Both the position numbers and the translations under genes were made by a program. A stretch of DNA of 29,568 bases from the NCBI GenBank assembly GCA_018715465.1, contig DVLN01000202.1, positions 1 to 29,568 on the forward strand. The letters run 5' to 3'. Origin of the DNA: Candidatus Faecivivens stercorigallinarum (GTDB lineage Bacteria > Bacillota > Clostridia > Oscillospirales > Ruminococcaceae). Each line of letters starts with the position of its first letter. The first letter of the stretch is position 1. The notes under the pieces are model-generated. The model was not told the origin of the DNA and did not search any database. It was given only the letters and a program-made list of their open reading frames with translations. Positions 1-6,198 of the stretch are shown piece by piece.

Positions 1-186
1 AGAATTAAGGAGTATCGAGCCAAGTATGATATGAAACAGGAAGATTTGGCAAAGTTAGTGGGCGTTCGCAGAGAAACCATAGGGAATTTAGAAAAAGGCA
101 GATATAATCCATCACTGGTATTAGCGTGGAATATAGCAAAAGTATTCAATGTTTCAATCGAAGATATTTTTACTGTTGAGGATTAA
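1..186 (+). CDS. XRE-family helix-turn-helix regulator, 5' end outside the window
   Basis: The reading frame is open from base 1 to a TAA at 184-186 and gives 61 residues with no start, so the gene begins before the window. The visible part is a small Cro/CI-type helix-turn-helix: it reads KQEDLAKLVGVRRETIGNLE, where the first helix packs against a recognition helix, followed by KGRYNPSLVLAWNIAKVF and a final NVSIEDIFTV segment typical of the short (about 65-70 aa) stand-alone XRE regulators of Firmicutes. Such proteins bind DNA as dimers and are common on integrative elements, but also occur as housekeeping regulators. The gene is AT-richer than the polysaccharide operon downstream. The family call is firm; the regulated target is unknown. 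Confidence 0.85.
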   Translation, partial: RIKEYRAKYDMKQEDLAKLVGVRRETIGNLEKGRYNPSLVLAWNIAKVFNVSIEDIFTVED

Positions 187-292
187 GTCATAAGTTGAAA
201 TAGCAAAGCCAGCCGAGCCAGTCAACGGTCAAGATGAACGGCGCATTGAAGTGACCCCAAAAAGTTAGACAAATATATCCGACTCAAACTGC

Positions 293-1102
293 TCAAGCAG
301 CCAAAAGGGCTTGTTGTCTGTGTAAAGCGGGCGGCAGGCCCTTTAACCTTGCTTTAATTCGCCTGTTGTTGTAGTAATCAATGTAATCTATAAGCTCTTG
401 CTTGAAGTGATCGAAAGATTCAAATTCTTGCAGATATAGGAGCTCACTCTTGAGATGTCCAAAGAAATTTTCCATGACAGCGTTATCATAACAATTCCCT
501 TTTCGGCTCATGCTCTGACGAATGCCTTTCTCTTCCAGCATGGATACGTAGTGTTTGTGCCGATAGTGCCAGCCCTGATCGGAGTGCAGAATCAGATGGG
601 TGTCACCCGGTATCATCTCAAAGGCCTGCTTCAACATTGTGATAACCATAGATAGGTTCGGACTATCCGAAAGGGTATACGTCACAACATCTCCGCTGCA
701 CAAGTCAAAAATTGGAGATAGATACAGCTTCTTCCCGAAGAGGCGGAATTCTGTAACGTCTGTGACCCACTTCTGGTTCGGTTTTTCCGCTGTAAACTCT
801 CTGTTAAGCAGATTCGGTGCAGTTGTACCTTGTTCTCCCTTGTATGAACGGTACTTCTTCATCCGAACACGGCATACTAATCCCATTTCTTTCATCAACC
901 GCTGCACTGTCTTATGATTTAGAAAAAAGCCACAGTTTCTGAGCGCCATTGTGACACGGCGATAACCATATCTTCCCTTATTCTCATGGAAGATCTTTCT
1001 GATTTCTTCCTTCTCCCGGGCGTACTTGTCCTCCTTCTGGTATTTTACATGGTAGTAGAAGGTGGATCGGGGGAGTTTGGCGATTTGAAGCAGAAGTTCC
1101 AA
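293..1102 (-). CDS. IS3-family transposase orfB (DDE integrase core)
   Basis: This 269-residue frame encodes the catalytic subunit of an IS3-type transposase. The N-terminal part has the HTH_21-like region with PRSTFYYH and GRYGYRRVTMALR. The rve integrase core follows, with the catalytic triad in NQKWVTDVTEF (first Asp), LILHSDQGWHY (second Asp) and NCYDNAVMENFFGHLK (Glu). The C-terminal YNNRRIKARLKGLPP is the usual family ending. The listed start is a TTG; in intact members the protein is made as an OrfAB fusion by -1 slippage, and a candidate slippery A-run lies just upstream at about 1138-1146 (reading CTGAAAAAG on the minus strand). Because orfA is truncated, normal expression is doubtful. 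Confidence 0.9.
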   Translation of the reverse strand: MELLLQIAKLPRSTFYYHVKYQKEDKYAREKEEIRKIFHENKGRYGYRRVTMALRNCGFFLNHKTVQRLMKEMGLVCRVRMKKYRSYKGEQGTTAPNLLNREFTAEKPNQKWVTDVTEFRLFGKKLYLSPIFDLCSGDVVTYTLSDSPNLSMVITMLKQAFEMIPGDTHLILHSDQGWHYRHKHYVSMLEEKGIRQSMSRKGNCYDNAVMENFFGHLKSELLYLQEFESFDHFKQELIDYIDYYNNRRIKARLKGLPPALHRQQALLAA

Positions 1103-1134
1103 TGGATATCTTCGCCTTAGTTCCTGGATAACCT

Positions 1135-1220
1135 TTACTTTTTCAGCTGGTTCTGCTTCCTTTCCATAACTAAGGCTTGCAATTTTTTTAGGTATTCATT
1201 CTCCGCTCTCAGTCGCTGGA
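1135..1220 (-). pseudogene. IS3 orfA, C-terminal remnant
   Basis: On the minus strand the frame ending with TAA at 1135-1137 finishes in VQRLRAENEYLKKLQALV, the leucine-zipper-like end that IS3-family OrfA proteins use to multimerise with OrfAB. The frame stays open upstream to 1440, but those extra residues do not look like OrfA and are antisense to an esterase-like remnant. The helix-turn-helix half of OrfA is missing. I therefore annotate only the recognisable tail, and its upstream limit is approximate. Confidence 0.7.
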
Positions 1221-1410
1221 CTTCCTTTCGGCGGAAGAGGATATCGCGTATAATGAGCGGGAAATCGGTGTCCCGCCAACCATGCGGGCACTTGAAGCAA
1301 AACAGCTGCCCTTTATCCCGTATTTTGTCACCGGCTCCCACGACTGGTTCTGCTGGCAGCAGATGTTTGCCTATTTTGCGGAAGAAGTACTCTGGAAAAA
1401 GCCGGAGTAA
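1219..1410 (+). pseudogene. C-terminal remnant of an enterochelin-esterase-like alpha/beta hydrolase
   Basis: The plus-strand frame starting around DFLSAEEDIAYNE and ending at TAA 1408-1410 has no start codon of its own beside the IS remnant. Its last part, PYFVTGSHDWFCWQQMF, resembles the C-terminal catalytic-His segment of the putative esterase (Fes/S-formylglutathione hydrolase-like) family, in which a G-x-H-D-W-x-x-W motif follows a conserved strand. Only about 63 codons survive. A rho-independent terminator about 90 bp downstream on the same strand supports this having been the end of a real gene. The break coincides with the end of IS3 orfA similarity, so an IS-linked deletion is the simplest explanation. 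The substrate cannot be told from this fragment. Confidence 0.6.
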
Positions 1411-1501
1411 GCTGATAAACTCGGTGGGGCCATTTTTCACAGCGCTTTATCCGCAGTGGCTGATGCGGACATCTGACACAAACAGTCAATAAACAGAAAA
1501 C

Positions 1502-1538
1502 AAAAGCAGATCGCGTTTGCGGTCTGCTTTTTATGTTG
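1502..1538 (+). terminator. Rho-independent terminator
   Basis: The arms AAAGCAGATCGC and GCGGTCTGCTTT flank a GTTT loop and pair over 12 positions with one G-U pair. The second arm runs into a T-rich tail (CTTTTTATGTTG). It probably ended transcription of the esterase gene whose tail lies upstream and insulates the polysaccharide operon. Confidence 0.8.
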
Positions 1539-1549
1539 TGGGGAAAAAC

Positions 1550-1923
1550 CAAAGAAAATTAAAAATTAAATATCAGATCATTTCTCTGGTAAATATTGGA
1601 AATTTTAATTATTTACCGTCTTTTTCAGAAAAAGATCATCAGCATACAAAATAGAAAGATCAATATATATAAGCAGAAAATCGTATATATTTTAGACATA
1701 TAATACAAAGAATTTGTCAAAATAGATGGTTTATTTCACATGATATAGGCGAATTATAGGCAATCCCGATTCATTCACAAATGGAAACCATGGAAAATAA
1801 ATACTCTTGCTTTTTGCCTTGGGAGTGCTTTATAATAGCATTGCGAAATGAGATACTGTGAAAAACAGGGGTATTTGACTGCCTGTCTCTGAGAAAAAAG
1901 CGTCAATTCTTTAAACAGTATTT
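1550..1923. other. AT-rich non-coding region upstream of the polysaccharide operon
   Basis: No convincing gene is seen on either strand. The base composition is much more AT-rich than the flanking operon, with several TATATA-type tracts around 1660-1700. A good sigma-A promoter is visible near the 3' end (1807-1836). The untranslated leader from about 1843 to 1947 has only weak dyad symmetry (ACAGG near 1866 with CCTGT near 1882), which I do not call as a regulator. Confidence 0.6.
1807..1836 (+). promoter_or_regulatory. Probable sigma-A promoter of the exopolysaccharide operon
   Basis: A TTGCTT -35 box (1807-1812) and a perfect TATAAT -10 box (1831-1836) are 18 bp apart, with AT-rich DNA upstream. 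It is the best promoter-like pair in the 500 bp before the first operon gene and would give a leader of roughly 100 nt. Confidence 0.6.
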
Positions 1924-1947
1924 ATGGATATTGGAAGGAGTTTATTT

Positions 1948-2709
1948 ATGAATGATCAGAAAGATGCAATTGAAATAGACCTGTTGGCGCTTGCACAGGC
2001 GGTATGGAAGAGAATATGGCTGGTTTTGGCGTCGGTCGTCATCGGCAGCGCGGCGGCATTTGTCTTGGCGGCATTTCTGATTACACCGCTGTATCAGTCA
2101 AAATCCATGCTCTATGTCAACAACAGCTCCATCTCTGTCGGCAGCACCTCTTTCAGTATTTCAACCGGCGAGCTGTCCGCCGCCCAGAGCCTGGTCAAAA
2201 CCTATATCGTCATCATGCAGAGCCGTCAGACCCTCAATGCCGTCATCGAACAGGCCGGACTGCCTTATACATATGACGAGCTGAAAGAGATGGTCTCGGC
2301 CGCGTCTGTAAACAACACCGAGATCTTTGAGATTGTCGCGACCAGTCCCGACCCCGAAGAGGCGGAACTGATCGTCAACACGATTTCGGACATCCTGCCG
2401 GACAAGATCGCCGATATCGTCGAGGGAAGTTCGGTGCGGGTAGTCGACTATGGCGTTGTCCCGGTGTATCCCGTTTCGCCCAACGTCACGCAGTTTGCCC
2501 TGGTTGGCTTTCTGCTGGGCGGGGTTGTGAGCATTGGATTGATTATCCTGCTGGAGCTGCTGAACAATGCCATCCGCTCGGAGGATTATCTGATTCAGAC
2601 CTATAATCTGCCGGTGCTTGCGGTTGTGCCGGCCATGGCGGGTAAATCCCGCCGCAGAAAAGGTGCGGCGGCAAAGAACGGCTTGGCAAACGAGAGGAGA
2701 GACGCTTGA
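1948..2709 (+). CDS. Chain-length determinant / tyrosine-kinase activator (Wzz, CpsC/CapA type)
   Basis: This 253-residue membrane protein is the polysaccharide co-polymerase that sets chain length and presents the cytoplasmic kinase CpsD with its activating tail. A first transmembrane segment lies at about residues 25-47 (IWLVLASVVIGSAAAFVLAAF). An extracytoplasmic Wzz-type domain follows, with the proline-rich YPVSPNVTQFALVGFLLGG motif leading into the second membrane span near 190-210, then a basic tail ending KSRRRKGAAAK. I start at ATG 1948 because GGAAGGAG (1933-1940) lies 7 nt before it; the in-frame ATG at 1924 has no ribosome site. It is the first gene of the operon and its stop overlaps the kinase start (TGATG). 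The class is firm. Confidence 0.9.
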   Translation: MNDQKDAIEIDLLALAQAVWKRIWLVLASVVIGSAAAFVLAAFLITPLYQSKSMLYVNNSSISVGSTSFSISTGELSAAQSLVKTYIVIMQSRQTLNAVIEQAGLPYTYDELKEMVSAASVNNTEIFEIVATSPDPEEAELIVNTISDILPDKIADIVEGSSVRVVDYGVVPVYPVSPNVTQFALVGFLLGGVVSIGLIILLELLNNAIRSEDYLIQTYNLPVLAVVPAMAGKSRRRKGAAAKNGLANERRDA

Positions 2710-3479
2710 TGTTTGGATTATTCAGTAAAAAACGTCAGAATGAGATCCATTCGCTGGATGAAGAACAGCAGAAAATGATCGGCGGCAACTTAAACTTTGC
2801 TTCCTCCGAAGCCTATAAGCTGCTGCGTACCAATCTGACCTTCTCTTTCACCGAAGAGGATACCAAACGGGTGATCGGCGTCACCAGCTCCCTCAAGGGC
2901 GAGGGTAAGAGTCTGACTTCCATCAACCTCGCCTATACCATCGCCGAAACCGGCAAAAAGGTCCTGTTGATGGAATGCGACCTGCGGCTGCCCAATATCG
3001 CCAAAAGACTGGAACTTGAACCGACGCCTGGCCTTTCCAATCTGCTTGTCGGCCTCAATACCGCAAGCGAGGTGGTCCAGAAAGGCGTCCTGCAAACCGA
3101 CCTGGATGTCATTGTCGCCGGTGACCTGCCGCCCAATGCCTCCGAGCTGCTTGAGTCCAGCCGGATGCAGTATGCGCTTGAAAAACTGTCGGAATACTAC
3201 GACTATGTGATTCTTGACCTGCCGCCGGTCACCGCGGTCGCCGATGCGCTGGTCGCCTCCAAGCTGACAAGCGGGATGGTGGTCGTCGTCCGGCAGGACT
3301 ATGCAACCCGGGCGGCACTCGCCGAGACGATGCGGCAGATGCAGTACGCAAACGCAAGGGTCCTGGGCTTTGTCCTCAACGGTGTGGTCGATTCTGAACT
3401 GCCGTATCAGAAGCGGTACTATAAGTATGGCTATGAATACGGTTACGGCTACGGGGAACAGAGAAAGGATGACGGATAA
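2709..3479 (+). CDS. BY-type tyrosine autokinase for exopolysaccharide (CpsD/CapB type)
   Basis: This 256-residue cytoplasmic ATPase is the separate kinase half of a Firmicutes bacterial tyrosine kinase, which autophosphorylates on a C-terminal tyrosine cluster to control polymerisation and export. The P-loop appears as TSSLKGEGKSLTSINLA, the Walker A' as LLMECDLRLP and Walker B as YVILDLPP. The C-terminus holds about nine tyrosines in YYKYGYEYGYGYGEQ, the expected phosphorylation cluster. The start ATG overlaps the stop of the co-polymerase gene, preceded by GAGGAGAG, so the two are translationally coupled, as expected for partners acting together. The stop overlaps the phosphatase start by one base. 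No key residue appears to be missing. Confidence 0.93.
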   Translation: MFGLFSKKRQNEIHSLDEEQQKMIGGNLNFASSEAYKLLRTNLTFSFTEEDTKRVIGVTSSLKGEGKSLTSINLAYTIAETGKKVLLMECDLRLPNIAKRLELEPTPGLSNLLVGLNTASEVVQKGVLQTDLDVIVAGDLPPNASELLESSRMQYALEKLSEYYDYVILDLPPVTAVADALVASKLTSGMVVVVRQDYATRAALAETMRQMQYANARVLGFVLNGVVDSELPYQKRYYKYGYEYGYGYGEQRKDDG

Positions 3480-4186
3480 TGGTTGACTTTCATACCCATA
3501 TCCTGCCGAAAATGGATGACGGCAGCCGCAGCAGCGAAGAATCGGTCGCAATGCTCAGGATGCTTGCCGAACAGGGAATCAAAAGGGTCGTGCTGACCCC
3601 GCACTATTACCCGGAGGCGGAATCCCCTGAGGATTTCCTGAGGAGAAGGGCGGCATCCTTTGACCGGCTGCAAAAGGCAATCGGTGAACAGCCGCTGCCT
3701 GCTCTCCACCTTGGTGCGGAGGTCCGGTATTATGATGGGTTCAGCCATACCCCGTCGCTTGCCGGGCTGATGATATCCGGCAGCAGGCTGATGCTGCTGG
3801 AAATGCCGTTTACCGGATGGGAACCGAGGATGTTCCGCGAAATCGAAAGGGCACAGCAAAACTTTGGATGCCAGATCATCCTCGCACATATCGAACGGTA
3901 CCTTCGCTTTCAGAAGGATGCGCACTTCTGGGAAAATGTGCAGCAGACCGGCGCGTTGGTCCAGGCCAATGCGGAATTCTTTCTTTCGTCCATGCTGGCC
4001 AGACGCCAGGCAATCCACCTGCTGCGGCAGGGACGGGTCCATCTGCTGGGGTCTGATTGCCATGGAATACAAAAACGCCCGCCCCGCCTTGGGGAGGCAA
4101 TCCATCGGATCGGTCGCTGTCTGGGTTGTGATGCGCTGGATGCAGTCGCCTGGCGCGGACAGCGATTGTTCAAATCCTATACATGA
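3479..4186 (+). CDS. PHP-family protein-tyrosine phosphatase (CpsB/YwqE type)
   Basis: This 235-residue enzyme belongs to the metal-dependent PHP phosphoesterase family and removes phosphate from the CpsD-type kinase. The N-terminus MVDFHTHILPKMDDGS carries the metal-binding HxH and the conserved DDG of CpsB/YwqE. Further expected metal ligands are LTPHYYP, the glutamate in LGAEVRY, ILAHIERY and the late LLGSDCHG motif. Its ATG shares one base with the kinase stop (TAATG). Kinase activator, kinase and phosphatase thus form a tightly packed phosphoregulatory module. Length is slightly below the usual 240-255 residues but all visible motifs are present. Confidence 0.93.
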   Translation: MVDFHTHILPKMDDGSRSSEESVAMLRMLAEQGIKRVVLTPHYYPEAESPEDFLRRRAASFDRLQKAIGEQPLPALHLGAEVRYYDGFSHTPSLAGLMISGSRLMLLEMPFTGWEPRMFREIERAQQNFGCQIILAHIERYLRFQKDAHFWENVQQTGALVQANAEFFLSSMLARRQAIHLLRQGRVHLLGSDCHGIQKRPPRLGEAIHRIGRCLGCDALDAVAWRGQRLFKSYT

Positions 4187-4201
4187 AAGGAATGTGTCAA
4201 C

Positions 4202-5029
4202 ATGAAAATCAAAAGACTTACGGCTTTGATGGCGGCACTGCTGGTTTCTGCCTGCATGGCCGCGTCGGTGTCGGCGGCAGACTTTACCCCCAGTGTCGTG
4301 GGTAAGGATGCTCCCTCCGTCGTAACGGTAACCACCTCCGACGGGAGCAGCGCCGCCGCGATTATCCGCGATGCAAACGGAAAAGAGATCGGCAGCGTAG
4401 CGCTCGGTAACCTGGTTGTTACCCCCGTTTCCAAGGCTTCCGAGGCATCTTCCCCTGAAGCGGCTGCCCGTTTGCAGGAGGCTTACAAGCAGGTTCAGGC
4501 TGCAAAGACGCTGACCGACCTGGCCCCTGAGATCGGCACCATCCTGATGCAGATGCCCGGCGATCTGTCGGCAGACAAGCTGGTCGTCCGCGACCTGTTT
4601 GACGTCTCGGTCGATGAAGAAACCCAGGCGCTGCTGGATGCCGGCAACTCGATCACCGTCAGCATGGAGGCAAATATTGCCGAAGGCAAGGCACTGGTTG
4701 TATTGCAGTTTGTCGACGGCACCTGGACGGTGATTGACCCGGAAAATGTCGTCATCAACGCTGACGGCACCGTCTCGATCACATTGGATACCGCCGGTAC
4801 CCTCGCTTTCGCGACTGAAAACGACGCAGAGGATGCAAGCGCTGACGGCGTTGGCTACCTCTTCCCGTCCGATAGTGAAGGCGGCAGCAATGGCTACACC
4901 GTTTCGACCACTGCCAGTGAACCTGCCGCGCAGGAGAATGCACAGTGGCCCTACCTGCTGGGTGCAGGCACTGCCGTACTGGTTGCGGCCGGCGCGGCTT
5001 CCGCACTGCTGATGAAAAAAGACCGCTGA
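4202..5029 (+). CDS. Unrecognised secreted, membrane-anchored protein of the polysaccharide operon
   Basis: I do not recognise a family for this 275-residue protein. It begins with a signal peptide (residues 1-26, KR then a hydrophobic core, with a likely SPase I site after SVSA). The VSAC within the core also fits a lipobox, so the mode of anchoring is uncertain. The middle is an acidic extracytoplasmic domain containing VTVTTSDGSS and, at about 140-205, beta-rich text with VDGTWTVIDPENV and INADGTVSITLD. A low-complexity Ser/Ala/Glu stretch follows, then a C-terminal membrane span (LLGAGTAVLVAAGAASALLM) and the short basic tail KKDR; there is no LPxTG motif. A good site (AAAGGAA) precedes ATG 4202. 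Its place between the phosphatase and the LCP ligase suggests a surface role in assembly or attachment, which is inference only. Confidence 0.8.
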   Translation: MKIKRLTALMAALLVSACMAASVSAADFTPSVVGKDAPSVVTVTTSDGSSAAAIIRDANGKEIGSVALGNLVVTPVSKASEASSPEAAARLQEAYKQVQAAKTLTDLAPEIGTILMQMPGDLSADKLVVRDLFDVSVDEETQALLDAGNSITVSMEANIAEGKALVVLQFVDGTWTVIDPENVVINADGTVSITLDTAGTLAFATENDAEDASADGVGYLFPSDSEGGSNGYTVSTTASEPAAQENAQWPYLLGAGTAVLVAAGAASALLMKKDR

Positions 5030-5048
5030 TTATTGAGGTGATACGTAA

Positions 5049-6068
5049 ATGCCACGGTTTCAGGTGAGCAAAAACCATTTGCAAAAGCTCTTGATTCTGG
5101 TGTTGGCATTGGCCTGCTTTGGTGGGATTTTCAGCCTGATGGGGCTGTGGGAATCCCACCGGCAGCGGCAGGCTTCCTTGCAGCAACAACAGGTCGATGA
5201 GACTGCCCGCCGCCGGAGGGAAGGCTGGGTCCAGTTCGAGGGGGAATGGTATTCCCCGCGGCAGGAAATCGAGACCCTTCTGGTGATCGGTGTGGACCAG
5301 CTGGAACCGTTTGCGGATTCCGGCAGCTACAACAACAACGGACAGGCTGACTTTTTCATGCTGGCGGTGTTTGACCGCAGGCAGGAAAATATGACCGTCC
5401 TGCATATCAACCGGGATACGATGACACAGATTCCCGTCCTCGGCGTGACCGGCCAGCAGGCCGGAACCATCACCGGCCAGCTCGCCCTCGCCCATACCTA
5501 CGGCAGCGGCCTGGAGGACAGCTGTGAAAATACGGTGGACGCCGTCTCGATGCTGCTCGGCGGGGTGGAGATTGACCACTATCTCGCGATGACGATGAGC
5601 GCGGTCCCGCTGATCAATGATCTGGTGGGCGGGGTGCCGGTCACCGTCCTGGATGACTTTTCCGGGATTGATGATTCCCTGATCGCCGGCGAGGAGATTA
5701 CCCTCAAAGGGGAGCAGGCGCTCAACTACATCCGCGCCCGCGGCGGGATGGAAGACAGCTCCAACCTTGCCCGGATGCGCCGTCAGCAGCAGTGGTTTTC
5801 GTCGTTTATGGGCCAGCTCGATCTGCTGGACCCGTCATGGGTGCCGTCAAAGGCAGAGCTGGAGGCGCTTTCCGGCAACATCATTTCCGACTGCACCATC
5901 AACAAACTGCGTGATCTTGCCGGTCAGTATGCCGGTTACCAGCTGCTGGAATTGCAGCAGGTAGCGGGCGAGGCAAAAGAAGGAACCGAGTATCTGGAAT
6001 ACTACCCCGATCTCCCAGCCTTGCAGTCACAGGTTTTGCAGCTGTTTTATCAGAAGGAGAACGCATAA
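5049..6068 (+). CDS. LytR-CpsA-Psr (LCP) family polymer-attachment enzyme
   Basis: LCP enzymes move undecaprenyl-phosphate-linked polymers onto the cell wall. This 339-residue member has an N-terminal signal-anchor at about residues 10-33 and an extracellular LCP domain. That domain opens with LLVIGVDQLE and NNNGQADFFMLAVFDRR (the conserved Asp region), then has HINRDTMTQIPVLG with the conserved Arg-Asp pair, LVGGVPVTV, and the late LNYIRARGGMEDSSNLARMRRQQ block with the conserved Arg residues. GAGGTGAT precedes ATG 5049. It suggests that at least some of the polymer is anchored to the envelope as a capsule and not only shed. A possible attenuating hairpin follows the stop. Confidence 0.92.
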   Translation: MPRFQVSKNHLQKLLILVLALACFGGIFSLMGLWESHRQRQASLQQQQVDETARRRREGWVQFEGEWYSPRQEIETLLVIGVDQLEPFADSGSYNNNGQADFFMLAVFDRRQENMTVLHINRDTMTQIPVLGVTGQQAGTITGQLALAHTYGSGLEDSCENTVDAVSMLLGGVEIDHYLAMTMSAVPLINDLVGGVPVTVLDDFSGIDDSLIAGEEITLKGEQALNYIRARGGMEDSSNLARMRRQQQWFSSFMGQLDLLDPSWVPSKAELEALSGNIISDCTINKLRDLAGQYAGYQLLELQQVAGEAKEGTEYLEYYPDLPALQSQVLQLFYQKENA

Positions 6069-6083
6069 ATCACCATGGATATC

Positions 6084-6129
6084 AGGGGGGACCGTTTTGA
6101 TCGGCTGATTGGAAGGGCCCCTCTTTTTT
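6084..6129 (+). terminator. Possible internal terminator or attenuator
   Basis: The arm AGGGG at 6084-6088 can pair with CCCCT at 6118-6122 around a loop with its own short CCG/CGG stem, and a run of six T follows at 6124-6129. The stem is short and the loop long, so it may only weaken read-through between the regulatory module and the sugar genes. Confidence 0.35.
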
Positions 6130-6198
6130 GCTGCCTGGCAGATTGTGACAGCTGAGGGAGGGCTTCCCATCAGCAGGATTTTTGAGAAGGAGAGTGTC

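Larger units (their letters stand above)
252..1220 (-). mobile_element. IS3-family insertion sequence, 5'-truncated remnant
   Basis: The 3' end of the element is visible at 252, where the sequence TGACCCCAAAAAGTTAGAC is a typical IS3-family (IS150-like) terminal repeat. On the minus strand the element carries an apparently complete orfB and only the last about 28 codons of orfA. A matching inverted repeat should lie upstream of orfA, near 1500-1550, but none is seen. Instead the similarity to orfA stops near 1220 and an unrelated esterase remnant on the opposite strand begins. The element has therefore lost the orfA start and its 5' terminal repeat and should not move by itself. The exact breakpoint is uncertain by about 15 bp. 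Confidence 0.8.

Noticed and set aside
190..265. Short open stretch reading KPAEPVNGQDERRIEVT between the XRE gene and the IS3 end
   Set aside because: It may be a remnant of a gene cut by the element, but it is under 25 codons, has no start, and cannot be assigned.
1843..1947. Leader of the polysaccharide operon considered as a riboswitch
   Set aside because: Only a short ACAGG/CCTGT dyad is seen; no known riboswitch core is recognisable.
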